From: Bacteroidota bacterium
Lineage (GTDB): Bacteria; Bacteroidota; Ignavibacteria; Ignavibacteriales; Ignavibacteriaceae
Assembly: GCA_021815405.1 (NCBI GenBank)
Contig: JAKAGV010000009.1
Coordinates: 176,684-240,683 of the forward strand
Length of the DNA stretch: 64,000 bases
Direction of reading: 5' to 3'
The translations under genes were made by a program, and so were the position numbers. Below, piece by piece: positions 44,520-53,307 of the stretch. Under the pieces are notes generated by a model. The model ran no database searches, was not told where the DNA came from, and saw nothing but the letters and a program-made list of their open reading frames with translations. Each line of letters starts with the position of its first letter. Within the stretch, counting starts at the first letter, position 1.

Positions 44520-44815
44520 AAAAGTCTTTAAACATACATCCCGGTGAAATTTTGTTAGAGGAATTTATGAAACCAATGAAAATAAGTGCTTACAAGTTAT
44601 CGCAGGATATTGGAATTCCTCAAACAAGGTTTTCGGAAATAATAAAACGCAATCGCAGCATTACTGCAGATACCGCTTTAAGGTTAAGTAATTACTTCGG
44701 CACATCAGCTTAATTTTGGCTTGGCATACAAGACGATTATGACCTGGAAGAAACATACCGAATTAAGAAAGAAGAATTAAAAAATATAAAAAGAAGAGAA
44801 GGTAAAACAGCCTAA
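44516..44815 (+). pseudogene. higA: HigA-family antitoxin interrupted by an in-frame stop
   Basis: A HigA antitoxin of the XRE helix-turn-helix type: NIHPGEILLEEFMKPMKISA and LSQDIGIPQTRFSEIIKRNR, then ITADTALRLSNYFGTSA. TAA follows at 44711-44713, but the same frame continues FWLGIQDDYDLEETYRIKKE to a natural stop at 44815. Family members read TSAEFWLNLQ here, so a GAA-to-TAA change explains the stop. A 65-residue product retaining the DNA-binding helices could still be made, but with its toxin gene dead the locus looks inactive. Confidence 0.8.
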
Positions 44816-44923
44816 CAAAAGGCATCAATTTTCCGTTAATAAATTCTTTATTAAACCGGAGTGATACTCAGGTCTGTTATTTGTGATTCTTTCAGAGTCA
44901 ATAAAAATGAGTAAAATACTTCC

Positions 44924-46054
44924 CTATTCCAGCCTCTTCCTAAACCTTAAGGCACTTGCAAAGAGAATAACAACCCCGATAAATAAAAGTATTAAGAACT
45001 GCGGAAGAAGTTCTGTGAAAGAAGCGCCTTTCAAAATAACTGCGCGTAAAATTTCTATATAATATCTTACCGGAATAAGATAAGAAATATACTGCAGTAT
45101 CTTAGGCATATTGCTGATTGGAAAAGCAAAACCAGATAGGTACAACATCGGCATCAGAATTCCGAATTGCGCAACCATCATTGCCTGCTGCTGCGTCTTC
45201 GATATAGTTGAAATGAAAAGCCCAATGCCGAGAGTTGATAGAACAAAGACAAATGAAGATACCATTAAAAATATAAAGCTTCCGCGTATTCCAATTCCAA
45301 ACCAAAAATCCATTACTCCAAGAACAATCAACGAATCAAGAAATCCTAATAGAATAAAGGGAATCATCTTACCGATTACTAACTGCGCTGGCTTTATAGG
45401 CGTAACTATTAATTGTTCCAAAGTTCCGACTTCGCGCTCTTTTACGATTGCCATCGACATAAGAATGGTTGTAATAATTGCGAGTATTAAACCCATAATA
45501 CTTGGAACCATAAATACTCTCGTCTTCAACTCCGGGTTGTACCAAACACGTACTTCGGGAACAAGGCTTCCGACTGCCGGGATTTTTCTACCGGTTTTAT
45601 CTGCCGCTTGAAGTAAAATATTTTTGGAATAATTTGTTATGATCCCCTGAATGTATCCCATCGCGATAGAAGCCTTATTTCCGTCTGAACCATCAAATAT
45701 TGCCTGCACAGGTGCTGGTCGCATCCGGTTAATATCTTTCTCAAAATCTTTAGGAATAACTAAAGCCCACAATACCTTGTTGTCGTTAATATCCTTATTA
45801 ATTTGATTGTAACTATCAACATAATCATCAATCTTAAAGTACCCGGAGTATTCAAACCTTTGGATAAAATTCCTGCTTGTTACGGATTTATCTTGATCGA
45901 ATACAGCAGTATGAACTGTATTGACATCCATATTTGCAGCATATCCGAAAAGGATTAACTGGAGTACCGGCGCAATAAAAACTACACCGAACAACCTCGG
46001 ATCTCTCTTCAGTTGCAGGAACTCTTTTATAATTATGCTTAAGATTATTTTCAT
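44924..46054 (-). CDS. ABC-2 type exporter permease (YbhR/YbhS-like), second copy
   Basis: A 376-residue permease: N-terminal helix with KEFLQLKRDPRLFGVVFIAPVLQLILFGYA, a ~140-residue extracytoplasmic domain (AVFDQDKSVTSRNFIQRFEYSGYF), then five helices from about residue 175. The cytoplasmic motif MAIVKEREVGTLEQLIVTPIKP is the family signature contacting the ATPase. Resembles YbhR/YbhS of E. coli and the DrrB superfamily. It is the last gene of the exporter operon, 26 bp after its paralogue. Confidence 0.92.
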   Translation of the reverse strand: MKIILSIIIKEFLQLKRDPRLFGVVFIAPVLQLILFGYAANMDVNTVHTAVFDQDKSVTSRNFIQRFEYSGYFKIDDYVDSYNQINKDINDNKVLWALVIPKDFEKDINRMRPAPVQAIFDGSDGNKASIAMGYIQGIITNYSKNILLQAADKTGRKIPAVGSLVPEVRVWYNPELKTRVFMVPSIMGLILAIITTILMSMAIVKEREVGTLEQLIVTPIKPAQLVIGKMIPFILLGFLDSLIVLGVMDFWFGIGIRGSFIFLMVSSFVFVLSTLGIGLFISTISKTQQQAMMVAQFGILMPMLYLSGFAFPISNMPKILQYISYLIPVRYYIEILRAVILKGASFTELLPQFLILLFIGVVILFASALRFRKRLE

Positions 46055-46080
46055 TTTTTAACTCACAAAAAGCTTTTTTG

Positions 46081-47211
46081 TTAGGCTGTCCGTGCCCGCT
46101 TGTTTATAATAGCGGAGATTACAAGTAAAACCAAAGAGAAAATTATTAAATAAACCATCTGCTGCCAGAAGGCTTCGATTCCAACCCCCTTCAGAAGAAT
46201 ATCCCGAATGATTATCATGAAAAATTTTGCAGGAGTAATATTAGTTATATACTGAACTACTTTCGGCATGCTTTCTATAGGGAAAACAAATCCGGAAAAT
46301 AGCATTGACGGAAGCATGGAAACGATTGTTGATATCTGGAAAGCAACTTGCTGAGTATCTGCAATACTCGATACAATTATTCCGATATTCAATGACGCAA
46401 AGAGGAACAGCAGCATAGAGAAAAATAAAAGAATAATACTTCCCTTTATCGTTATACCAAACAGTATGTAACCTGCCACTAAAATGAACGTCGCAATCAT
46501 GAGCGAAATAATCACGTAAGGAATCGTTTTACCGATAAGCATCTCAAGCGAAGTAAGAGGCGATACATTTAGCTGCTCGACTGTCCCTCTTTCCTTCTCT
46601 CTTACAATTGAAAGCGAGATTGAAACAACAGCCGTTATAATTAATATCATTACAATCAATCCCGGCACAAGGAAGAAAGACGAGACAAGCCCAGGGTTAA
46701 ACCAGAATGACGGATGAATATCAATCGGGATGTAAGATTTCCTTCCGTTTAGAGCAAGAATTTCACTTTGTATTTTTTGCGAATATGACGCAACTGCAAG
46801 CGTAAGGTAACTGCTGATTAGAGAAGCTGAATTTGCATCTACTCCATCGATCAAAATTTGTATCTGTGCATTTTGATGTGAATAAAGTTTCCTGGACATA
46901 TCCTGCGGGAACACGATTACGCATTGGGCTTCTTTAGTATCGAGAATATCTTTTATTTTACTCTCATCATTTATATAGCCAACCAGGTCAAAATACTCGG
47001 AGCTAGTTAAGGTATTAATAAAATTCCTGCTGTCAATGGACTTGTCCTGATCATAAACAACCATTTTAATATGGTGAATATCGAAGTTAATTGCATAGCC
47101 AAAAAGTACTAGAAGAATAACTGGGAAAATGAAAAGGACATAAAGCATCCTCTTGTCTCTTTTAAGCTGTCTGACTTCTTTTTTCGCAACTGCTTTAATT
47201 CTATTCAGCAT
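46081..47211 (-). CDS. ABC-2 type exporter permease (YbhR/YbhS-like), first copy
   Basis: A 376-residue paralogue of the next gene with the same layout: KEVRQLKRDKRMLYVLFIFPVILLVLFGYA at the N-terminus, an external domain with VVYDQDKSIDSRNFINTLTSSEYF, and the SIVREKERGTVEQLNVSPLTSLE cytoplasmic motif before the last helices. Identical length of the two suggests a heterodimeric channel. Its start overlaps the 3' end of the ATPase gene by 11 bp. Confidence 0.92.
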   Translation of the reverse strand: MLNRIKAVAKKEVRQLKRDKRMLYVLFIFPVILLVLFGYAINFDIHHIKMVVYDQDKSIDSRNFINTLTSSEYFDLVGYINDESKIKDILDTKEAQCVIVFPQDMSRKLYSHQNAQIQILIDGVDANSASLISSYLTLAVASYSQKIQSEILALNGRKSYIPIDIHPSFWFNPGLVSSFFLVPGLIVMILIITAVVSISLSIVREKERGTVEQLNVSPLTSLEMLIGKTIPYVIISLMIATFILVAGYILFGITIKGSIILLFFSMLLFLFASLNIGIIVSSIADTQQVAFQISTIVSMLPSMLFSGFVFPIESMPKVVQYITNITPAKFFMIIIRDILLKGVGIEAFWQQMVYLIIFSLVLLVISAIINKRARTA

Positions 47212-48142
47212 TTTTCTTTGTGTCCTTTTCTAACAGGTAAATAAATACATCTTCTAAAGTCGGAACAATTTTATCTATTCTTTTTATATTGATAGAATTT
47301 TCATCTGCTAAAACTTTTTGAATTAATTTTTTCCCTTCATTCTCTTCTTTTACGCTTACGTGGATATAATTACCGAAGATTGATGTTTCATCGACCCATT
47401 TTTCCTTCGTCAAGATATCAAGTGCGTCAACAACTCTTCCGCACTCAACCTCAAGGATTGTATTAGATAAATATTTTGTCTTCAAATCCTTCGAGCTTCC
47501 GCTTGCAATTATGTTACCGGCATTTATTAAAGTAATTGTATTGCAGAATTCCGCTTCATCTAGATAATGAGTAGTAACAAAAACAGTAACGCCGCTCTGT
47601 GAAAGCTCGTTTATTAGATCCCAGAAATTTCTTCGAGAGATAGGATCAACGCCGCCGGTCGGCTCATCAAGAAAAACGATTTTGGGTTCATGGATAACTG
47701 CAATTGCAAGTGCCAGCCGCTGCTTTATTCCACCTGGTAATGAAGCAGTTAAAAACTTTTCTTTGCCTTCGAGGTAGGCAACTTTTAAGACCCATTTTTT
47801 TCTTTCCGCAAGCTTACTATTGTAAAGGCCATATACACCTCCATAGAAATTTATGTTTTCTTCAACTGTAAGATCATTGTATAAAGAAAACTTCTGCGAC
47901 ATGTAGCCAATCTGTGTTTTGACTTTATCCGATTGATTCATTACGCTGTATCCGCCTACAATTGCATCTCCGGATGTAGGCTCAAGAATACCGCAAAGCA
48001 TTTTTATAGCCGTTGATTTGCCCGCACCGTTTGCGCCGAGAAAACCGAATATCTCTCCTTGTTTAACATTAAAAGATATTTCATTCACAGCAGTAAAGCT
48101 GCCGAATTTTTTAGTTAATTTATTTACTTCGATTGAATTCAT
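47201..48142 (-). CDS. ABC exporter ATPase, YbhF C-terminal-half-like
   Basis: A 313-residue nucleotide-binding protein: Walker A GANGAGKST (about residues 35-43), Q-loop YMSQKFSLY, signature SLPGGIKQRLAL (LPGG instead of LSGG), Walker B IVFLDEPTGGVDP and a canonical switch histidine in TTHYLDEAEF. Together with the ATPase at 49513 it corresponds to the two halves of the fused E. coli YbhF. It lies between tolC and the permeases and overlaps the first permease. Confidence 0.92.
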   Translation of the reverse strand: MNSIEVNKLTKKFGSFTAVNEISFNVKQGEIFGFLGANGAGKSTAIKMLCGILEPTSGDAIVGGYSVMNQSDKVKTQIGYMSQKFSLYNDLTVEENINFYGGVYGLYNSKLAERKKWVLKVAYLEGKEKFLTASLPGGIKQRLALAIAVIHEPKIVFLDEPTGGVDPISRRNFWDLINELSQSGVTVFVTTHYLDEAEFCNTITLINAGNIIASGSSKDLKTKYLSNTILEVECGRVVDALDILTKEKWVDETSIFGNYIHVSVKEENEGKKLIQKVLADENSINIKRIDKIVPTLEDVFIYLLEKDTKKNAE

Positions 48143-48147
48143 AAATC

Positions 48148-49464
48148 CTAATAGATTTTCTTGCCAATAGATTTATCCAAACGAACCTTTGCAAGCTCGT
48201 AATCAATTAGCGAATTTACATAGCTAGTTTTAGCTGCAAGCAATGTTGTTTCCGCATCGATTAAATCAGTACTCGATGCAACCTGGGTGTTGTATTTTTC
48301 TTTTATTATTCTGTAGTTTTCTTCAGCCTGCTTAACTCCGAGTTGAGATACATTTACTTTATCGTAAGCCCGCTTGAATGTTAGGTAATTCTGATAGACT
48401 TCGATATTTACGGCATCCTTCATTTCCGAAAGAGAAGTCTCTGCCTGGATTTTATTCTGCTCGGCAATTGTAGTTTGCGATGCAGTATAGCCCCAGTTCC
48501 ACAATGACCAGCTTAACTGAACACCGACATCCCAAGTATCCTTGAATTCATTTACTGGAGGAACATAACGCTGGTTAGGTTTGTTATAATAATAATCACC
48601 GATTAGATAAACTGAAGGATACCACGCAGCTTGAGCAGCCGTGATATTTTTATTGCTTGCTTCAACTCTATATTGAAGTGACTTTAATTCGCTCCTGTTA
48701 TTATTTGCCTGGCTCAGTAAATCTTTCGGGTTGTAATTAATTTTTTCTGTTGCAAGTTCGCCAGTTTCAATTTCAGTCTTCGCATCAAGAGGAAGACCTA
48801 TGGCTTGGTTAAAAGTCATTCTGGCGATATCCAGGTTATTATCCGCTTCAATCTTTTGAAGCTTAGTCGAAGAATATTGGACTTCAAGCTTTAATAGATC
48901 ATTCTTAGTTGCCAAACCGTTCGCCTCAAAGTTTTTTGTGTCTTCAAGGTGCTGATTTATTTGCTGGAGATTCTCATCAAGAACTTTATCGTTTTGCTGA
49001 GCCTTGTAATAATTCCAAAACGCGCTCTGAATTTTAAGTGCCTCGCTATTCTCATCATTATTAAAGTCATATTTAGCTGCATCGTAATTATATTTAGCTG
49101 CACCGCTTATCGAAGTCAATTTGAATCCTGTGAACAGCGGCTGCTGAAGAGACAACTTCATAGTCCAATCATCAAGTATAACCGGGAAAATAGTGATTGG
49201 TTTTGGAATAAATGGCGGTATCGAAAGTGTAAATGCCGGTATGTTACTCAATCTCATATATCCTGCAGAGAAGTTTAATTGCGGCAGTAAAAATGAATTT
49301 GCTGCGGTCACTTGTGCTGATGCACTAAGTAATTTCGCGTGGGAAATCTTCAGCTCTTTACTATTCTTCATGCCGATTTCAAGACTTTCTTTCAAAGTCA
49401 ATTTTTGTACTTGGGCAGGTAAACATGCAGCGGCAATAAGAAACAAGATTATAATTTTTTTCAT
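48148..49464 (-). CDS. TolC-family outer membrane efflux protein
   Basis: A 438-residue protein: signal peptide (MKKIIILFLIAAACLPAQ), then two OEP repeats. Landmarks include LTLKESLEIGMKNSKELKISHAKL at the start of the first repeat, LFTGFKLTSISGAAKYNYDAAKY, and the matched LSWSLWNWGYTASQTTIAEQNK in the second; the C-terminus STDLIDAETTLLAAKTSYVNS-type helix is typical. Forms the outer membrane channel for the exporter. It sits between the two ATPase genes; 5 bp separate it from the next gene. Confidence 0.92.
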   Translation of the reverse strand: MKKIIILFLIAAACLPAQVQKLTLKESLEIGMKNSKELKISHAKLLSASAQVTAANSFLLPQLNFSAGYMRLSNIPAFTLSIPPFIPKPITIFPVILDDWTMKLSLQQPLFTGFKLTSISGAAKYNYDAAKYDFNNDENSEALKIQSAFWNYYKAQQNDKVLDENLQQINQHLEDTKNFEANGLATKNDLLKLEVQYSSTKLQKIEADNNLDIARMTFNQAIGLPLDAKTEIETGELATEKINYNPKDLLSQANNNRSELKSLQYRVEASNKNITAAQAAWYPSVYLIGDYYYNKPNQRYVPPVNEFKDTWDVGVQLSWSLWNWGYTASQTTIAEQNKIQAETSLSEMKDAVNIEVYQNYLTFKRAYDKVNVSQLGVKQAEENYRIIKEKYNTQVASSTDLIDAETTLLAAKTSYVNSLIDYELAKVRLDKSIGKKIY

Positions 49465-49512
49465 GCTAAATCCTTGAATAGATTCATTTCATATTATAAA
49501 AAATATTATTCA

Positions 49513-50439
49513 TTAAGTAGTTTGGCTTTTCGCTTCTCCAATTAAATGGATAAATACATTTTCAAGCGAAGTCGGAATAATTCGATTATCTATCATTTGT
49601 ATGCCGTTTTCAGAGAACAGTTTTTCAATCTTTCCGAAATCTTTGTTGAAATCATCAAAGGCAACATTCAGCCTGTCTCCGAACATCTGCACTTCGAAAT
49701 TACTTTTCTCTTTAAGAAGTTTATAAGCTTTAATAATTGGCGAACAAACAACCTCGACGATCAGTTTTTTAATTGATGATTTTATATTTTGCGGCGTGTC
49801 AAAGCCAAGAACTTCTCCATTATTTAGAAGCGCAACTCTATTGCATCTTTCAGCCTCATCCAGGTACGGAGTAGACATAAATATTGTTACACCGTCTTTC
49901 TGCAGGTTAGATAATATTTTCCAGAAGTCTCTGCGCGAAACAGGATCGACGCCGGTTGTAGGTTCATCAAGAAAAATTATTTTAGGTTTGTGAATTAGAG
50001 TGCATGCTAGCGCAAGTTTCTGCTTCATTCCGCCGGACAAATTATCTGCAAGACGATTTCTAAACGGAGTAAGCCGGGTAAATTCAAGCAGCTCATTTCT
50101 TCTATTCTGATAATCTTTTACTCCATGAAGATCTGCAAAGAATTCTATATTCTCATCTATTGTTAAGTCGCCATAAAGGCTGAATTTTTGCGAAAGATAT
50201 CCAATTTGCTTTTGAATTTTGACTTTATCCTTCATCAAGTCATATCCAAATAATTCCGCTGAACCGGCATTCGGAATCAATAAGCCACAAAGTAGACGGA
50301 TAGTTGTAGTTTTGCCTGCCCCATCCGGTCCAACCAATCCAAACATTTCTGCGGGCTTAACATCAAAGGAAATTCCTTTTAACGCTTTTATTTCCTTAAA
50401 ATTTTTTGTTATTCCAGTAACTTTAATTATCGATTCCAT
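49513..50439 (-). CDS. ABC exporter ATPase, YbhF N-terminal-half-like, with degenerate switch histidine
   Basis: About 308 residues: Walker A GPDGAGKTT, Q-loop YLSQKFSLYGDLT, signature NLSGGMKQKLALA and Walker B IIFLDEPTTGVDP are normal, but the switch (H-loop) region reads MSTPYLDEAER with proline in place of histidine. That substitution suggests one weakened ATP site in a heterodimer with the ATPase at 47201. ATG 50439 (MESIIKVTGITKNF) is chosen over an in-frame GTG at 50448; neither has a strong ribosome-binding site. It follows the membrane-fusion gene by 42 bp. Confidence 0.9.
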   Translation of the reverse strand: MESIIKVTGITKNFKEIKALKGISFDVKPAEMFGLVGPDGAGKTTTIRLLCGLLIPNAGSAELFGYDLMKDKVKIQKQIGYLSQKFSLYGDLTIDENIEFFADLHGVKDYQNRRNELLEFTRLTPFRNRLADNLSGGMKQKLALACTLIHKPKIIFLDEPTTGVDPVSRRDFWKILSNLQKDGVTIFMSTPYLDEAERCNRVALLNNGEVLGFDTPQNIKSSIKKLIVEVVCSPIIKAYKLLKEKSNFEVQMFGDRLNVAFDDFNKDFGKIEKLFSENGIQMIDNRIIPTSLENVFIHLIGEAKSQTT

Positions 50440-50481
50440 AACATTCACGCAAGAGTATAAGATTAAAACTGCAAGACTAAA

Positions 50482-51447
50482 TTATAACTTGATTGTCGCA
50501 TCTGCCGGCATGCCATCTTTTAAGTCGTACTGAGGATTATGGATGTGAATTTTTACTGCATAAACAAGTTTAGTTCTTTCATCCTGAGTTTGAATATTTT
50601 TAGGTGTAAACTCTGCATCAGGCGAAATGTAAATTACTTTGCCATGGAAAGTTTTATTAGGATAGGAATCTACTTTGACATCAGCTTCTTGACCAAGCTT
50701 TATTTTTCCAAGCTGAGTCTCCGGAATATAAATTACAAGATCGACATAATTCAAATTCGACATCATAACCAAGGAAGATAAAGGGGCAACACTTTCTCCT
50801 GCTTCAACGAATTTTTTTACTACGAATCCGTCTATCGGTGCAGTTACATAAGAATCACTGATATTTTTTTTAAGAAGATTCACCGCAGCAATTCTGCTAT
50901 CGAGGTTTGCTTTTGCTTGTTTTATTTCTTCGGGTCGTGCCAAATTCTTTATCTTCTTTAAATTTTCCTTTGCAGAATTCAGTTGAGCGCTGGCAATATC
51001 AAACTTAGCAAGAACATCATCCCACTGTTGTTGAGTTATAGATTTGGCATGATATAATTTTTCATTTCTGTTTTTGGTAGATTGAGCCAGTTCATAATTC
51101 GCTTTAGCCTGCAGTAATCCGTCTTGCGCCTGCTTTATATCTTCACTTCTTGCGCCTTGAATTAAAAGTGCAAGCTGAGCATTCGCGGCTTCTTCGGCAG
51201 CCTGAGCTTGCTGCAGTTGAATTGACAGCAAGTCGTGGTCGATAGTCATCAAAGTATCTCCAGACTTAACCAGATCACCTTCATTAAAAAACAATTTTTT
51301 TATTTGACCAGTTACCTTGGCTGACACTGTAACATTAGTTGCCTGAATTGTTCCAGAAGCTTCAATTTTATTTTTATCGTTATTAGAACCACAGCCCCAA
51401 AATAGTCCTATTGTGTAAACTATTAGGATCAGGATTATCTTCTTCAT
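50482..51447 (-). CDS. HlyD-family periplasmic adaptor (YbhG-like)
   Basis: A 321-residue membrane-fusion protein with an N-terminal hydrophobic segment ending LFWGC that may be a lipobox. The biotinyl-lipoyl halves are split as GTIQATNVTVSAKVTGQIKKL ... EGDLVKSGDTLMTID and SYVTAPIDGFVVKKFVEAG, flanking a long alpha-hairpin coiled coil (about residues 72-190, rich in QAQ/AxA heptads). The C-terminal barrel ends DGMPADATIKL. It bridges the inner-membrane exporter and TolC. Its ATG overlaps the TetR stop by 4 bp. Confidence 0.92.
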   Translation of the reverse strand: MKKIILILIVYTIGLFWGCGSNNDKNKIEASGTIQATNVTVSAKVTGQIKKLFFNEGDLVKSGDTLMTIDHDLLSIQLQQAQAAEEAANAQLALLIQGARSEDIKQAQDGLLQAKANYELAQSTKNRNEKLYHAKSITQQQWDDVLAKFDIASAQLNSAKENLKKIKNLARPEEIKQAKANLDSRIAAVNLLKKNISDSYVTAPIDGFVVKKFVEAGESVAPLSSLVMMSNLNYVDLVIYIPETQLGKIKLGQEADVKVDSYPNKTFHGKVIYISPDAEFTPKNIQTQDERTKLVYAVKIHIHNPQYDLKDGMPADATIKL

Positions 51448-52064
51448 TTATTAGCTCCGTCTTTGAGTTTATTAAAAATCTTTTTACCTTTTTCCGTCAT
51501 AATTCCTCTAGCAAGAATCTCGGTCATTTCGTCCAAAGCTTCAAGAAAAGTAAAACGGTTATTTATTATGAAAGCAGGAGTAGCAATAGCACGGGCAGAT
51601 GCAAGGAACATTGTTATTATTATTTCAGATTTCTTTTTTACAAAATAGCCTTCCTTTTGACCCTGAGCAATAATATTAGCTAGAAAAGCAGTCATTTTTT
51701 TCGTTCTGAACTCATCAATCTCTTTCCATGATTCAGGTGAATAATAATGAATATCCTTTATGTTGTTTTCATTTATCTTGGAAATTATTTTCGCAATGGT
51801 CTGGAATATTCTGAAAAGCTTTTCTACCGCATTGCATTTAAGAGCAACTGTCTCATCTATCAGGTGGGAATTATCATGCAGTATTTTTTTTGCTACCTGA
51901 GTAACAAGCTTCTCTTTTGAAGGGAAGTTTTTATAAATTGTTTTTTTGCTCATTCGCAATTCGGCAGCCAGATCATCCATAGTAGTTTTGAAAAAGCCAC
52001 CTTCCATAAATTTTTGAGCAGCAAAGCTTATGATTTTTTCTTTTTCGTCTTCCACGTTAAACAC
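51444..52064 (-). CDS. TetR-family repressor of the exporter operon
   Basis: A 206-residue regulator. The N-terminal HTH is typical: KIISFAAQKFMEGGFFKTTMDDLAAELRMSKKTIYKNFPSKEKLV (with TIYKNF as recognition-helix end). The C-terminal ligand domain resembles CecR/YbiH. Start is GTG 52064, or possibly GTG 52055; both lie just after the operator. It heads the operon and is translationally coupled to the adaptor, so it most likely represses its own exporter until a toxic compound binds. Confidence 0.9.
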   Translation of the reverse strand: MFNVEDEKEKIISFAAQKFMEGGFFKTTMDDLAAELRMSKKTIYKNFPSKEKLVTQVAKKILHDNSHLIDETVALKCNAVEKLFRIFQTIAKIISKINENNIKDIHYYSPESWKEIDEFRTKKMTAFLANIIAQGQKEGYFVKKKSEIIITMFLASARAIATPAFIINNRFTFLEALDEMTEILARGIMTEKGKKIFNKLKDGANK

Positions 52065-52065
52065 C

Positions 52066-52134
52066 GGAAACTTTTTTTGTTTTATACGTTTCCAAAATAA
52101 TTAATGGAAACTTTAATGTCAAGAGATAGTTTCC
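52066..52134 (-). promoter_or_regulatory. Promoter and operator of the exporter operon
   Basis: On the minus strand TTGACA (52122-52117) and TATTTT (52099-52094) are separated by exactly 17 bp. Four half-sites overlap it as two palindromic pairs: GTTTCC/GGAAAC at 52134-52129 and 52111-52106, spanning the -35, and at 52093-52088 and 52071-52066, spanning the predicted start site. Arms are 6-7 bp and the two pairs are 28-29 bp long. This is the expected layout for TetR-type autorepression. Confidence 0.7.
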
Positions 52135-52179
52135 GTTAAAAATAAACTCTCAGATTAGTGAGTAATATATCACACAGGA

Positions 52180-53196
52180 TTATTTTACATTTACATGGAA
52201 GGTATATTTTTCTAAAGCCTTAGCATCAGATTCCCAGGAATAAACATAGTTGAATTTTACGGTCGTGGACCCCCTTCCTAAAGCTTCGAAAGTCCAAGTT
52301 TCTTTACCAGCGGCATTTGGAAGTGTCTCATATGGCTGGACAAAATTAGTTCCAAGCAGGTTCAAAATCTTATTATCTAAAGGTTTTCCTAACTCCCATT
52401 TTAATCCCGCAGAATGATTTGACAAAAGGACTATTGCAAATTTTTCTCCTAACGAAACATCGATTGGAACAGAAGGATCATTGAAAACATTTTGATTATT
52501 TTCTGCAGATACTGCAGCAGACTGAAGATTTAAGGAACTTTTTACACTCTGGAATTTTGTACCTAGAAATTTTCCTGTGCTATCAAAATCAAAAGAAAAA
52601 TAAGCAAAACCTAATAGCTGGCAGTTATCGCATCCATTTCTCAAATCATAATTTATAATTATTCTTTCGCCATGATGCGGGAGTTCCTGTTTCTCTGGAT
52701 AATCTGTACCTTCTCTATTGCCGGGGAAAATTCCAATTTGAGGATAAGTGTTTTTTAATGATTGATAAATTTTATTCTGCTCCATGTCTCCGGTATTTAA
52801 GTAATCTAAATTATCAACATTTATAAAATCCGGATTGCAGTTAACAAGCAAGCATCCTTCATTGTGATCCTGTCTAAATACATAGTAAACGTTGGCAACA
52901 CCTATTTCACCATATTGCTGAAAACCGTTCATATATCCATGTCCATTTATCAATGCTGAAAATTGAATTGCGGAATGAGATGCACCAGCATACGCCATTT
53001 CATTCAGCAGACACTCGTACATTTTACTTCCCTGCTGCGCTCCGCAATTAGTATAAATTTTCTGCATTACTTCAAATGTAGGTTTCCAGATTGCATTTGC
53101 AGAAATTTTTTCATTTGTTGAGCCTGAATTAGTCTGGGAGAAAAGTAAAAAAGTAGGCAATAGAAATACCACAAGAATACAATTCGATATTTTCAT
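52180..53196 (-). CDS. Secreted protein with C-terminal chagasin-like (I42) inhibitor domain
   Basis: About 338 residues with a signal peptide (MKISNCILVVFLLPTFLLFS). The N-terminal ~210 residues are unrecognised and cysteine-containing (TNCGAQQGSKMYECL, EGCLLVNCNP, NGCDNCQLLG; six cysteines suggest disulfides). Residues about 240-335 fit the chagasin fold: VSLGEKFAIVLLSN, the NPTTGY-like loop SNHSAGLKWEL, the GGxxTW-like loop AAGKETWTFEALGRGSTTVKF and the RPW-like YSWES. That family inhibits papain-type cysteine peptidases. ATG 53196 is chosen over TTG 53208. It is 111 bp downstream of an oligopeptidase gene. Confidence 0.6.
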   Translation of the reverse strand: MKISNCILVVFLLPTFLLFSQTNSGSTNEKISANAIWKPTFEVMQKIYTNCGAQQGSKMYECLLNEMAYAGASHSAIQFSALINGHGYMNGFQQYGEIGVANVYYVFRQDHNEGCLLVNCNPDFINVDNLDYLNTGDMEQNKIYQSLKNTYPQIGIFPGNREGTDYPEKQELPHHGERIIINYDLRNGCDNCQLLGFAYFSFDFDSTGKFLGTKFQSVKSSLNLQSAAVSAENNQNVFNDPSVPIDVSLGEKFAIVLLSNHSAGLKWELGKPLDNKILNLLGTNFVQPYETLPNAAGKETWTFEALGRGSTTVKFNYVYSWESDAKALEKYTFHVNVK

Positions 53197-53307
53197 ATAA
53201 ACATCCAAACCAAAATTATTTTCGCTTTATAAATAATACTTTGAGTTCGAAATATCAATATGCTTTGAAATCCCATTAGATTAAATCAAGATTTGATTTC
53301 TTAATTA

